Positions 23,075 to 33,300 of a DNA stretch of 64,000 bases are shown piece after piece (positions within the stretch are counted from its first letter, which is position 1; the number at the start of each line of letters is the position of its first letter). A model generated the notes under the pieces. It was not told the origin of the DNA. It was given only the letters and a program-made list of their open reading frames with translations, and searched no databases. The DNA comes from Cranoglanis bouderius (taxonomy: Eukaryota; Chordata; Actinopteri; Siluriformes; Cranoglanididae). The stretch lies in contig CM042535.1 of the NCBI GenBank assembly GCA_023630585.1, positions 30,951,399 to 31,015,398 on the forward strand, in the 5' to 3' direction. Position numbers and translations under genes: made by a program.

Positions 23075-23286
23075 ACGGCAAAAAAAGACCCACCTCTTCC
23101 GTGAACACTTACCTAACCCCTAACCGCCCCCCCCCATTAAAAAAAAAAAAAAAAAAAAAATTCTGCCCTCAATTAAACGTCTTGTATGGTAGCACTACTT
23201 GTATTGTTCTCCGCTTGATATGTAGTATTTCCTCATTTGTAAGTCGCTTTGGACAAAAGAGTCTGCTAAATGAATAAATGTAAATG
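23075..23286 (+). mobile_element. L2-like LINE, 3' tail insertion
   Basis: Begins in the C-terminal coding end (AAAAAGACCCACCTCTTCCG, as in the LINE at 26.4 kb), then poly-C and poly-A, then GTAAGTCGCTTTGGACAAAA and a (TAAATG)n end. CAAAA flanks it on both sides (23070-23074, 23287-23291), a likely short target duplication. Confidence 0.75.
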
Positions 23287-23368
23287 CAAAAGGTTAAACA
23301 ATAGACAATTTTTCACAGCCTTTTTTGAACATATTTACCAAGGGTGCCAGTATTAGTGGAGGGCACTG

Positions 23369-23794
<426 letters not shown>

Positions 23795-25149
23795 CAGTTG
23801 CAATCAAAATTATTCAACCCCCATTGCAAATCAGGATCATTGTCAAAAATTTACAGACTCTCAGCTGTTTGCAATGAACAAATCAAACAAAAGCAATTAA
23901 AATAGTTCAACACAATGAATGCTTCAAGTGGTTTTCTCAAATTAATCTGAAAATGCAATTTATGACTTCTCCAGTTTCAAAATTATTCAACCCCCTCAAT
24001 AGAATCCCTCACAACAGCACAAATATGCAAAACAGGAGTTGTCTCAAGCACACCTGATGCAACTAATCAAGGGCTTCATTAGTTGCGCCAGATATGCTTG
24101 AGCTGGAACACATGAAATACCTGAACTAGCTAGGGGCAGAAAATACATGAAATACCTGGACGGGGCAGAAAAAGCTATCGGCTGCAACCAGATTTCTGAG
24201 AAGGCAGGTTGTGAAAAACCCTCGAATGACTGTAAAAGACCTGCAGCAAGACTTGGTGGCAACAGGCACTGAGGTTTCAGTGAGCACATTATGGCAAGTA
24301 CTAAACGCAGAAGGTTTCCATGCCAGAACTCCAAGACATACATCACTACTGATCCAAAAGCACAAGAAAAGTCAGCTCAAAATCATATAAATAAGCCACA
24401 GAAGTTTTGGGATTCTGTTCTGTGGAACATTCTGTCCACAGTCAAGCATGGTGGTGGCTCAGTGATGCCCTGGGGCTGCTTTGCATCCTCTGGCACTGGA
24501 AACCTGCAGCGTATGGAAGGCAAGATGGATTCATTGAAGTGTCAGGAAATCCTAGGAGAAAACATCATGCCTTCTGTGAGGAAGCTAAAACTTGGGCATC
24601 ATTGGATGTTCTAACAGGACAATGATCCCAAGCATACCTCAAATTCCACCAAGACTTGGTTGCAGAAGTCGTCCTGGAAGATTATACAGGGCCATCACAG
24701 TCACCTGACTTGTACCCCATAGAAAATCTCTGGTGGGATTTGAAGAAGGCGGTTGCAGCACGCAAACCCAAGAATATTACTGAATTGGAGGCCATTGCTC
24801 ATGAGGAATGGGCTAAGATTCCTCAGGAATGGGCTAAGATTCCTCAGGAATGCTGCCAGAAGCTGGTGTCTGGCTATGCATCTCATTTGCAGAAGGTCAT
24901 GACAGCAAAAGGGTGCTCTACTAAGTACTAAAGATGCTTGCCATGAAGGGGTTGAATAATTTTTCAACTGGAGAAGTCATTATAAGTTGCATTTTCAGAT
25001 GAATTTGGGGAAATCACTTGAAGCGTTCTTTGTATTGAGCTATTTCAATTGCTTTTGTTTGATTTCTTCACTGCAAACAGCTGAAAGTCTGTAAATTTTG
25101 ACAATAAACCTGATTTGGAATGGGGGTTGAATAATTCTGATTGCGACTG
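23795..25149 (+). mobile_element. Tc1-like element (CAGTTGCAATCAAAATTATT family), second copy
   Basis: Left CAGTTGCAATC (23795, TA before), right GATTGCGACTG (25149, TA after). Full length, with the same IR/DR layout as 10663-12064. Confidence 0.9.
24190..24931 (+). pseudogene. Tc1 transposase pseudogene with a 21-bp tandem duplication
   Basis: Blocks: FWDSVLWN (the segment from the first Asp onward is missing, so one catalytic residue is lost), KHGGGSVMPWGCFASSGTGN, QDNDPKHTSN in another frame, SPDLYPIENLWWDLKKAVAA (Glu kept) and the end GCSTKY-stop at 24931. The 21-bp unit GAATGGGCTAAGATTCCTCA(G) is present twice in tandem (24806-24847), duplicating EWAKIPQ in frame. The copy is shorter than full length by this internal loss. 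Confidence 0.85.
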
Positions 25150-25534
25150 TATGCATAATTCATCATTCTCCATTATATGCTATGGCGTATAATGTGGAAG
25201 AACACCCTTGTTTGTACTTTGTGAACATCTTTGGTCATGAGTTACTACTTGGCCATGAAGTACAGAAACAGTATATGAATATAGTGGCCACACCTTAATA
25301 AATGATCACCATGTCACCTCAGCAGCTCTATACCATGCTATTGCTACTGCAGTTAGAGGAGATATAATTGCCACTTAAGCTTACAAAGGGAAGAGAACTT
25401 GATCTCCATACATACAATGGTGTTTGCTTATTACCCGAACAAAGTCTATGTGCATTTGCATGTTGTGTATTGGCATATGTATGTTTCTCATCTTTAATAC
25501 AAATGTCATTGTTTCCCTTTGAGTGTTTGTGTCA

Positions 25535-25633
<99 letters not shown>

Positions 25634-26110
25634 ATATGTGTGTCCATATGTGTGTATGCAGGTGCTGCTGCAGACGTAGCATGCTGTTGGCTTAATTCAT
25701 TGCTGCTGAGTTTGCCAGTTAATAGTGCTAAACTATGCCAGGATAGTAATTACTTTTTACAGACAGCATTTGGTTTTGCAAGTGTAATACACCGGGGTCA
25801 AACATATGGCCCACCAGTCTAATCCAGCCCACCACATAAATTTCAAATTTGTGCTGTAAATTAAACTGGACCGTAATTGATTTGAAAGATTCGAAAAAAG
25901 AGCAAGTCTCTCTTATTCCACTAGGTGACAAAACAGAGCACTAAACTCATGGCCATAAATACAGCTAGTGACAAAATGTGGTAATGTATTTCACTGTGCT
26001 GTAATATATATGTGACAAATAAAGGCTTCTTAATTATATGGAATTGTTCATTAGCAAGCTCAAAAATTTGAAGCTGCAATCATGTCTCTTTCCAAAAAGA
26101 TACTTGTATA
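25150..26110. repeat. Spacer with (AG)n-(TG)n microsatellite at 25538-25631
   Basis: (AG)n of about 30 bp then (TG)n of about 63 bp. At 25792-25870 CCGGGGTCAAACATATGGCC recalls a hAT end but is too decayed to call. Confidence 0.8.
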
Positions 26111-26445
26111 CAGTACTGTGCAAAAGTTTTAGGCAGGTGTTAAAAAATTCTGTAAAGTAAGAATGCTTTCAAAAATAGACGTTAATAGTTTATATTTATC
26201 AATTAACAAAATGCAAAGTGAGTGAACAGAAGAAAAATCTACATCAAATCAATATTTGGTGTGACCACCCTTTGCCTTCAAAACAGCATTGATTCATCAA
26301 TTCTTCGAGGTAACCCTTGCACACAGTTTTTGAAGGAACTCTGCAGGTAGGTGGCCCAAATATCTTGGATAACTAACCACAGTTATTCTGTGGATTTAGG
26401 CAGCCTCATTTGGGGATTCTGTTCTGTGGAGCAATGCAACAAAAG
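26111..26445 (-). mobile_element. Tc1-like fragment (CAGTACTGTGCAAAAGTTTT family)
   Basis: TA then CAGTACTGTGCAAAAGTTTT at 26111, followed by the typical GGTGTGACCACCCTTTGCCT block (26258). The minus strand is the C-terminus of a transposase (FEGKGWSHQI-like). It breaks at about 26405 and is joined to a 30-bp piece of another Tc1 transposase (GGGATTCTGTTCTGTGGAGC, 26415-26434). Confidence 0.7.
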
Positions 26446-28890
26446 GTGTTAGTGGTTAGTCAAGTGTTCACGGAAGAGGTGGGTCTTTAGCTGTTTTTTG
26501 AAGATAGTGACAGATTCTGCTGTCCGGATTGAGGTTGGAAGTTCATTCCACCACTGAGGGACAGTCAGGTTGAAGGTTCTGGAAAGGGACTTCATGCCTT
26601 GCTGAGTAGGCACTACCAGGCGTCGGTCGTTAACCGATCGCAGGTTACGTGAGGGAACATAAACCTCAAGGAGAGTGTTGAGGTAGGGAGGTGCTGTTCC
26701 AGACAAAGTCTTGTACGTGAGCATCAAGGCCTTAAATTTGATGTGGGCGGCTACAGGAAGCCAATGAAGGGAGATGAAGAGGGGTGTGACATGGGTTCTT
26801 TTGGGCTGGTTGAAGACGAGTTGTGCTGCTGCATTTTGAATCATCTGAAGGGGTTTAATGGAGCTGGCTGGGAGGCCCGGGAGTAGTGTGTTGCAATAGT
26901 GCAGTTTTGAGATAACAAGAGCCTGGACTAGTAGCTGTGTAGCCTGTTCGGTGAGATAGGGTATGATTTTCTTGATGTTGTACAGAATGAACCTACAGGG
27001 CCATGTAGTCGTTGAAATGTGGTCTGTGAAGGTCAAGTTGTCATCAAAAATCACCCCAAGGATTCTGGTTGTCCTGGTTGGCTTGAGTGTGGTTGAGCCA
27101 AGCTGTACGGTGAGGTTATGGTTGATTGAGGGGCAGGCAGGGATGAAGATAAGCTCCATTTTTGCCAAGTTGAGCTTGAGGTGGTGTTACCTCATCCAGT
27201 TTGAGATGTCAGACAGGCAGGCAGAGATGCGTGCTGAGACAGATGGATGGAGTTTCGGAAAACCCTCCCCTCCACAATAACTTGAAGGGTCTGTCTGAGA
27301 GATAGGATTCCACCCAGCACAGAGCCGTTCTGGTGATGCCTAGGCCGGAGAGAGCTGATAGGAGGATCTGATGATTCACAGTGTCGAAGGCAGCAGAGGT
27401 CGAGTAGGATGAGTAAGATGATCATGAGGTCAATCAGAGCAGTCTCCATGGAGTGACTGCTTTTGAAGACAGACTGCTTGGTGTCCAGGAGGTTGTTCTG
27501 TGTTTGTTCTGTTTCCAGAAAAGTGGAGAGTTGATTAAACACAGCTCTTTCAAGAGTTTTGGACAGAAAAGGGAGGAGGGAGACAGGTCTGCAGTTGTCC
27601 ATTGCAATAGGGTCAAGTGTGTTTTAAGCAGCGGGCCTGATTAAATGTGGTAACCCGGACCTGCTTAAATGTAGTAGGGGATGTGCTGGTGGAGAGGGAT
27701 GTTAAAGATGTGTGAGAGTGCAGGTAGTAGTGTGGGAGAGATAGACTGAAGAAGGTGAGACGGGATGGGGTCTAGAGGACAGGTTGTAGGATGGCTAGAG
27801 AGGAGGAGTTTTGAGACATCAGTTTCTGAGAGAGGGGAGAAGGCGGACATTTGAGAGTTACATGGAGGAGGAGCCTGTCTATGGGTGTCTGGAGTGGAGA
27901 ACTGGTTCCTGATTGAAGTAACCTTGTTGGAAAAGAAAGTGGTGACGTCATCTGCAGTGAGAGGGGTAGGGGAAGGGGGAGAATGAGGACAGAGAAGAGG
28001 TTTTAAAGAGAGTACAGGTGTTAGGAGAGTTGCCAATCTTCTCCTTGTAGTCTGCAGCTTTAGCAGTGTAGATGCTATGGGTAAAAGAGGAGAGAAGTGC
28101 TTGGTAATTGATTAGGTCAGGTGGATTGTTTGATTTATGCCATTTCCTTTCAGCTGCCCTTAGCTTGGTCCGGTTGTTGTGAAGAGCTTCTGAGAGCCAA
28201 GGGCGGGTGACATGCGAGCTGGCCTGGAGCTTTAGGGGCAGATGCTGTCAAGAGATGTTAGAGTGGAACATTGCATGTCTGTTGCTGTGTTTAAGTCCAG
28301 TGAGGAGACCATAACAAAAATCAAAAAGACCAGACGATGATTTCTTCAATCTTCACCTGACCAGTTTCAGTGAGCCTTTGCACACTGTAGCCTCAGATTC
28401 CTGTTCTTGGCTGACTGTCAAAGGGAAGTGAGGTTGTGACAATGGAGGAAAAGTGTGAGGGGGGGGAAAGAGAGCGAAGATTGTGACGAAAGGAGATTGA
28501 AGGTGGAGACAGTGAGGGGGGTGAGGGGCGGTAAATAGAAAACTGGATAAAGAAATGGTCAGAGGTGTGGAGAGGAGTAATAAGAAGATTTTGTGTGGTG
28601 CAGTTATGTGTGAGGATGAGATCAAGCTGCTTGCCGGCATTGTGAGTTGCTGGGGTGGTGCACTGCTTGAGGTCAAACGTGGGCAGGAGGGCAAGAAAAT
28701 CACCTGCATGCGGCTTGTCTAGGTGAATGTTGAAGTCACCAAGGACCACAAGAGGAGTTCCATCATCCGGGATGGTGGACAGCAGCATGTCAAGCTCTTC
28801 GTTGAACAGTTGACCTGTAGGACGATAAATGACAAGAAAGTGCATTTTGGCAGGGTCAGTAACTGTAACAAAAAAAAGCAGAATTGCCAA
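26446..28890 (-). pseudogene. L2-like non-LTR retrotransposon, 5'-truncated and decayed
   Basis: Minus-strand order from 28890: endonuclease end (FLVIYRPTGQ, VVLGDFNIHLDKPH, LDLILTH, TSDHFFIQFS), a linker, RT start (27192-27616: CRPVSLLPFLSKTLERAVFN, then the HSMETALIDL block), and RT/C-terminal end (26449-27168: TRILGVIFDDNLTFTDHIS, KLHYCNTLLPGLP, SLHWLPVAAHIKFKALML, ending with KTHLFREHLTNH). The LHWLPV motif and C-terminal layout fit fish L2/CR1-clade LINEs. Several frame breaks are present. The RT catalytic FADD-type box is not visible in the surviving frames, so the central RT is deleted near 27170-27200. A fragment of another repeat interrupts it at 28312-28425. The longest surviving frame, 239 residues, could be mistaken for a gene. 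Confidence 0.85.
28312..28425 (-). repeat. Tc1/mariner fragment inserted in the LINE
   Basis: Nearly identical to 31012-31113 (GATGATTTCTTCAATCTTCA, CTCAGATTCCTGTTCTTGGC). On the minus strand it reads AKNRNLRL, a transposase segment of the CTTTATTAG family. Confidence 0.75.
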
Positions 28891-28908
28891 GACATTTGCC
28901 TATAAATC

Positions 28909-29400
28909 AGGGGTGTCCAACGTCTGGCCCCAGGGTCAAATGTGGCCCATGGACAGATGTTTACTGACCTGCGGGTTCTCTGTTAAATGTATATGTGGCC
29001 CGCTGGCTAACACAATTTTTCCTTTAGCCTCATGGTGACAACAGACTGTGTTAACACCGTTCGCTAAATCGCAAGAGCCTTTTTTTTTTTTCTCAGACTG
29101 CACCTGCAAATTAATTTACTGAATAATATTTAGTCATGGCAACAGACAAAAATGCTCAAAGTTAACATTTAAAAGTGGCGAATTTAAAAGAGCTGGAAAC
29201 AAGAATCATTTTTAATTGAGAGCCATAGCAAATGTGTGCCTTGTATGTCAAGAGACTGTTACAGTAATTAAGGAATTTAATATCACGAGTCATTAAGAAA
29301 CAAACCATGGATAATGCAAAACTATTCAGAGGATGAGAGGGCAGAGAACCTGAAGCAGCTGGAAGCTCTCCTGGCAGAAGCAACTTTTTATCAGAGAAAA
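28909..29400 (+). mobile_element. hAT-like fragment with BED-type zinc-finger remnant
   Basis: Starts CAGGGGTGTCCAACGTCTGG, a Charlie-like hAT terminus. From ATG near 29136 a broken frame reads through VCLVCQETVTVIKEFNITSH then, after a stop, ETNH: a C-x2-C...H...H pattern as in BED fingers of hAT or GTF2IRD2-like proteins. Several stops; 3' part missing. Confidence 0.55.
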
Positions 29401-29977
29401 CAGGGTACGGAACATTAGTATAGCTAATAAGTGGTGATGATTCTGGCCACTAAGCATGGAAAACTTTTCATGAATTCTTGAAATAGTCCCTAACTAAAGT
29501 GGATTTGCAACCAAGTATTTAGAATTTAATACATGATTGTTAGGTGGGCCAATCACTTTTGGTCCCTTAAATGGGGTGGTCATATATAAAAAGTGCTGTA
29601 ATTCCTATACTATTCACCCAATTTGTATGTAAATACTCTCAAAAATTAAAACAATGTATTTAGCATAATTTATAAATATACTCTAATCTGGTCCCCTTTG
29701 GAGAAAAAAAAAAAACTTGACTCCCCTGCTATTGATGATGCTAAAACTGAAAAAAGACCTTCCAGTTGTAGTCCCTCTTTACCAACAGATGGTGCTCTAA
29801 TACATCTAGGCTGTATTAGGACATTGTGAGAAAGTCAATGACCCTTGGTGTTTCTTGAAGACGGAATAAATAGAATTTTCCAATAACATGTCAAGCATTG
29901 TTGATAAATCTAATATTATAATAACCTAGAAGTGACCTGCACACTTCACAGTCCACAGTTCATTTTCTCCAGTTGAA

Positions 29978-29978
<1 letters not shown>
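29401..29978. repeat. Spacer with a decayed DNA-transposon piece (about 29540-29660)
   Basis: CAATCACTTTTGGTCCCTTA and GTAATTCCTATACTATTCAC followed by TGTATGTAAATACTCTCAAA resemble a widespread fish repeat. Upstream untranslated exons of sptbn1 are not recognised here. Confidence 0.4.

Positions 29979-30059
<81 letters not shown>
29979..30059. repeat. (AT)n microsatellite, about 80 bp
   Basis: Uninterrupted AT repeat ending 76 bp before the exon 1a acceptor. Confidence 0.95.
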
Positions 30060-30061
<2 letters not shown>

Positions 30062-30135
30062 TTGTCATGGATGTAGTTAATGTCAAACATCTTAAATTAG
30101 AGTTGGTGTTTTACTGACTGTTTCTTTGTGTTCAG

Positions 30136-30331
30136 GTGTTTTCTGAAAAGGGGCTGATGATTAGATACAAGCTGTGAGGGCTCAAAATGACGTCAGTAGC
30201 CGCCGATTATGACCACATGGAGATCCAACAGCAGTACAGCGATGTCAATAACCGCTGGGATGTGGATGAGTGGGACAATGAGAATAGCTCTGCCCGTCTG
30301 TTTGAACGATCCCGCATCAAGGCCCTTGCAG
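30136..30331 (+). CDS. sptbn1: sptbn1 exon 1a (5'UTR plus long-isoform start codon)
   Basis: A pyrimidine-rich acceptor ends in AG at 30135, so this exon is preceded by at least one untranslated exon that I could not place. The coding part starts at ATG 30187 (A at -3) and runs 145 nt to a strong GTAAGT donor at 30332. It encodes 48 residues plus one base: MTSVAADYDHMEIQQQYS, then a stretch containing NNRWDVDEWDN and ERSRIKALA. This is the typical beta-II spectrin leader before CH1. The first base of the next codon (G) is completed by AT of exon 2 to give Asp49. A long (AT)n array ends 76 bp before the acceptor, so any branch point must lie in the short interval between them. Confidence 0.95.
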
Positions 30332-33300
30332 GTAAGTAAAGTTTAATTAATTAATACAAAGTTTAGTTAATTTATACAATTAAAAAGGGCCTGATTGCTC
30401 AACCTTGTACCCCTTTTATGTTTTTTTTTTTTTTTTTTTTTTTGTTTTTTTTTTTTTTGGCCTCTCTACATAGTTAATCTCTAACCATATGAGTTGTAAG
30501 AATGATGTTCGTTTTTGTTGTCTCAGTTTTGAGTCTCAGTTTTCACTATGATGGTAAAAAAACTAAATATAAATAAGACAACCTTTATATTAATTTATTA
30601 TAAACCACATCAATATTACACTTAAAACCTCTAGATATGCAGCTACATGTTTAAAAACACAAAATGCAAGAAACCTTTGGGGAGGCCTTTGGAATGTTTT
30701 TGAATATTGGAACAGGTATTTGATATGTTTTTAATATTTTGATGGTGTTTGAATCATTTTGAACATTTACATTTCACTGTGCTTACTGAATGCAACAGTG
30801 ATTTCTTGGCCTTCTCTGTAGCACCAAGTTTGAAAACTCATCAAGAAGAGTATGTCCTTTTTATAAAGGATACTTTATTAACATAATGGACAGTCTGTTA
30901 TGCTTATATTGTATAAAGAATTAAGTCTGGTTCAAACTCTCAAAATGACTGCTATGTCCATTATAGAATTCTGATAATTAAAGTGTTGGGAGTCTAAACC
31001 TTGACTATAACAAAAAGCAAAAATACCAGACAATGATTTCTTCAATCTTCACCTGACCAGTTTCAGTGAGCCTGTGCACACTGTAGCCTCAGATTCCTGT
31101 TCTTGGCTGACTGTGTTGTGCATTCTGAGATGCTTTTCTGCTCACCATGGTTGTAGAGTGGTTATTTGCATAACTGCTGCTCACAGGATGTAAACTCTAG
31201 AGTTTGGTACAAAATTTGTAGAGTTTGGTACCAGCCCGTCTGGTACAAAATTACTGTGATCCTATTTTTTCCCCTATGTGATGTTTGATGTGAACATTAC
31301 CTGAAGCTGCTTATATGTACAGTGCGGGGAAAAAAGTATTTGATCCCCTGCTGATTTTGTACGTTTGCCCACTGACAAAGAAACTATCAGTCACTATTTT
31401 AACGGTAGGTGTATTTTAACAGTGAGAGACAGAATACAAACAAAAAAATCCAGAAAAACCCATTTCAAAAAAGTTATAAATTGATTTGCATTTTAATGAG
31501 TAAGCATTTTGATAAGTATTTGACCCCTTCAACTTAGTACTTGGTGGCAAAACCCTTGTTGGCAATCACAGAGGTCAGACGTTTTTTGTAGTTGGCCACC
31601 AGGTTTGCACACATCTCAGGAGGGATTTTGTCCCACTCCTCTTTGCAGATCCTCTCCAAGTCATTAAGGTCATTTTCAATGCCCTGGCTGAGGGAAGGAG
31701 GTTCTCACTCAAGATTTGACGGTACATGGCCCCGTCCATTGTCCCTTTGATGCGGTGCAGTTGTCCTGTCCCCTTAGCAGAAAAAAACTCCCAAAGCATA
31801 ATGTTCCCACCTCCATGTTTGACGGTGGAGATGGTGTTATGACTTGGGGTCATAGGCAGCATTCCTCCTCCTCCAAACACGGCGAGTTGAGTTGATGCCA
31901 AAGAGATCTGACCACACCTGACCACAACACTTTCACCCAGTTCTCCTCTGAATCATTCAGGCAAACTTCAGACGGACCTGTACATGTGCTTTCTTGAGCA
32001 GGGGGACCTTGCGGGCGCTGCAGAATTTCAGTCCTTCACGGCGTAGTGCGTTACCAATTGTTTTCTTGGTGACCATGGTCCCAGCTGCCTTGATCATTAA
32101 CAAGATCCTCCCATGTAGTTCTGGGCTGATTCCTCACCGTTCTCATGATCATTGAAACTGCATGAGGTGAGATCTTGCATGGAGCCCCAGACCGAGGGAG
32201 ACTGACAGTTTCTTCCATTTGCGAATAATCCCACCAACTGTTGTCACCTTCTCACCAAGCTGCTTGGCGATGGTCTTGTAGCCCATTCCAGACTTGTGTA
32301 GGTCTACAATCTTGTCCCTGACATCCTTGGACAGCTCTTTGGTCTTGGCCATGGTGGAGAGTTTGAAATCTAATTGATTGCTTCTGTGGACAGGTGTCTT
32401 TTTACAGGTAACAAACTGAGATTAGGAGCACTCCCTTTAAGAGAGTGCTCCTAATCTCAGCTCATTACCTGTTTAAAAGACACCTGGGAGCCAGAAATTT
32501 TGCTAATTGATAGGGGATCGAATACTTATTTCCCTCATTAAAATGCAAATCAATTTATAACTTTTTTGAAATGCATTTTTCTGGATTTTTTTGTTGTTAT
32601 TCTGTCTCTCACTGTTAAAATACACCTACCATTAAAATTATAGACTGATCATTTCTTTGTCAGTGGGCAAACGTACAAAATCAGCAGGGGATGAAATACT
32701 TTTTCCCCCCACTGTATCTCCATAATTTTATGCATTGCACTGCTGCCATATGATTGTCTGATTGGATAATTCTATGTATGAGCAGGTGTACATGTTCCCA
32801 TTAAAGTGGCCAGAGAGTGATATATGTACATACACAGAAACAATTTCTTCTTTAATTTAACACTTGGAACTCATGTAGGTCTTATGTGGTCTTTTTAGCT
32901 CAGACAGTCCCTTGGGCTATGTAGTTTTGTGAGTACTGGAACTTAGAAATGCATGGTAATATTTCAGTCACAAGGAGTTTCTAAAATTGGCCACTCGCCA
33001 TTCATGTGCTTTCTTACTAATCTCGCAGCCAGTTTACTGTTGAGTATCGTCTGTATATCAGCTCACTGAATAGCAGATGAATCTACTCAAGTTCCATACA
33101 GGAAGCTAAATAATTCACATGCTCCTTAAATATGCAAGAGTTACCGAAGCTTCATGGCTCACTTCATGGTCTTACACTATCCCAAGGCCTTTCACTGCCA
33201 TATGGCGTTGGATACTGTTGTTTCTTCATTAATTTGGCCCATTTCAGGATTTGTTTAGTCATTGTAGGTGTGAGTAAATCTTGTTGAGCTTTAAAAATTC

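Larger units (their letters stand above)
20135..23368 (+). mobile_element. Tc1-like element (CAGTGGCCTCCACCAATATT family) with two nested insertions
   Basis: Left end CAGTGGCCTCCACC (20135, TA before), right end GTGGAGGGCACTG (23368, TA after). A younger Tc1 (21533-22978) and an L2 tail (23075-23286) are inserted in its right-hand non-coding part. A sister copy lies on the minus strand at 47258-48394. Confidence 0.88.
31320..32714 (-). mobile_element. Tc1-like element, both ends present
   Basis: CAGTGCGGGGAAAAAAGTAT (31320, TA before) and its inverse ending CCCCCCACTG (32714, TA after). Same family as the fragment at 1-499. Confidence 0.92.

Noticed and set aside
25792..25900. Second hAT terminus (CCGGGGTCAAACATATGGCC)
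   Set aside because: Too decayed, and no matching other end or target duplication found.
26449..27168. 239-aa open frame on the minus strand as a host gene
   Set aside because: Its sequence (LHWLPV block, C-terminal layout) is the end of an L2-like LINE, and neighbouring frames continue the same element.
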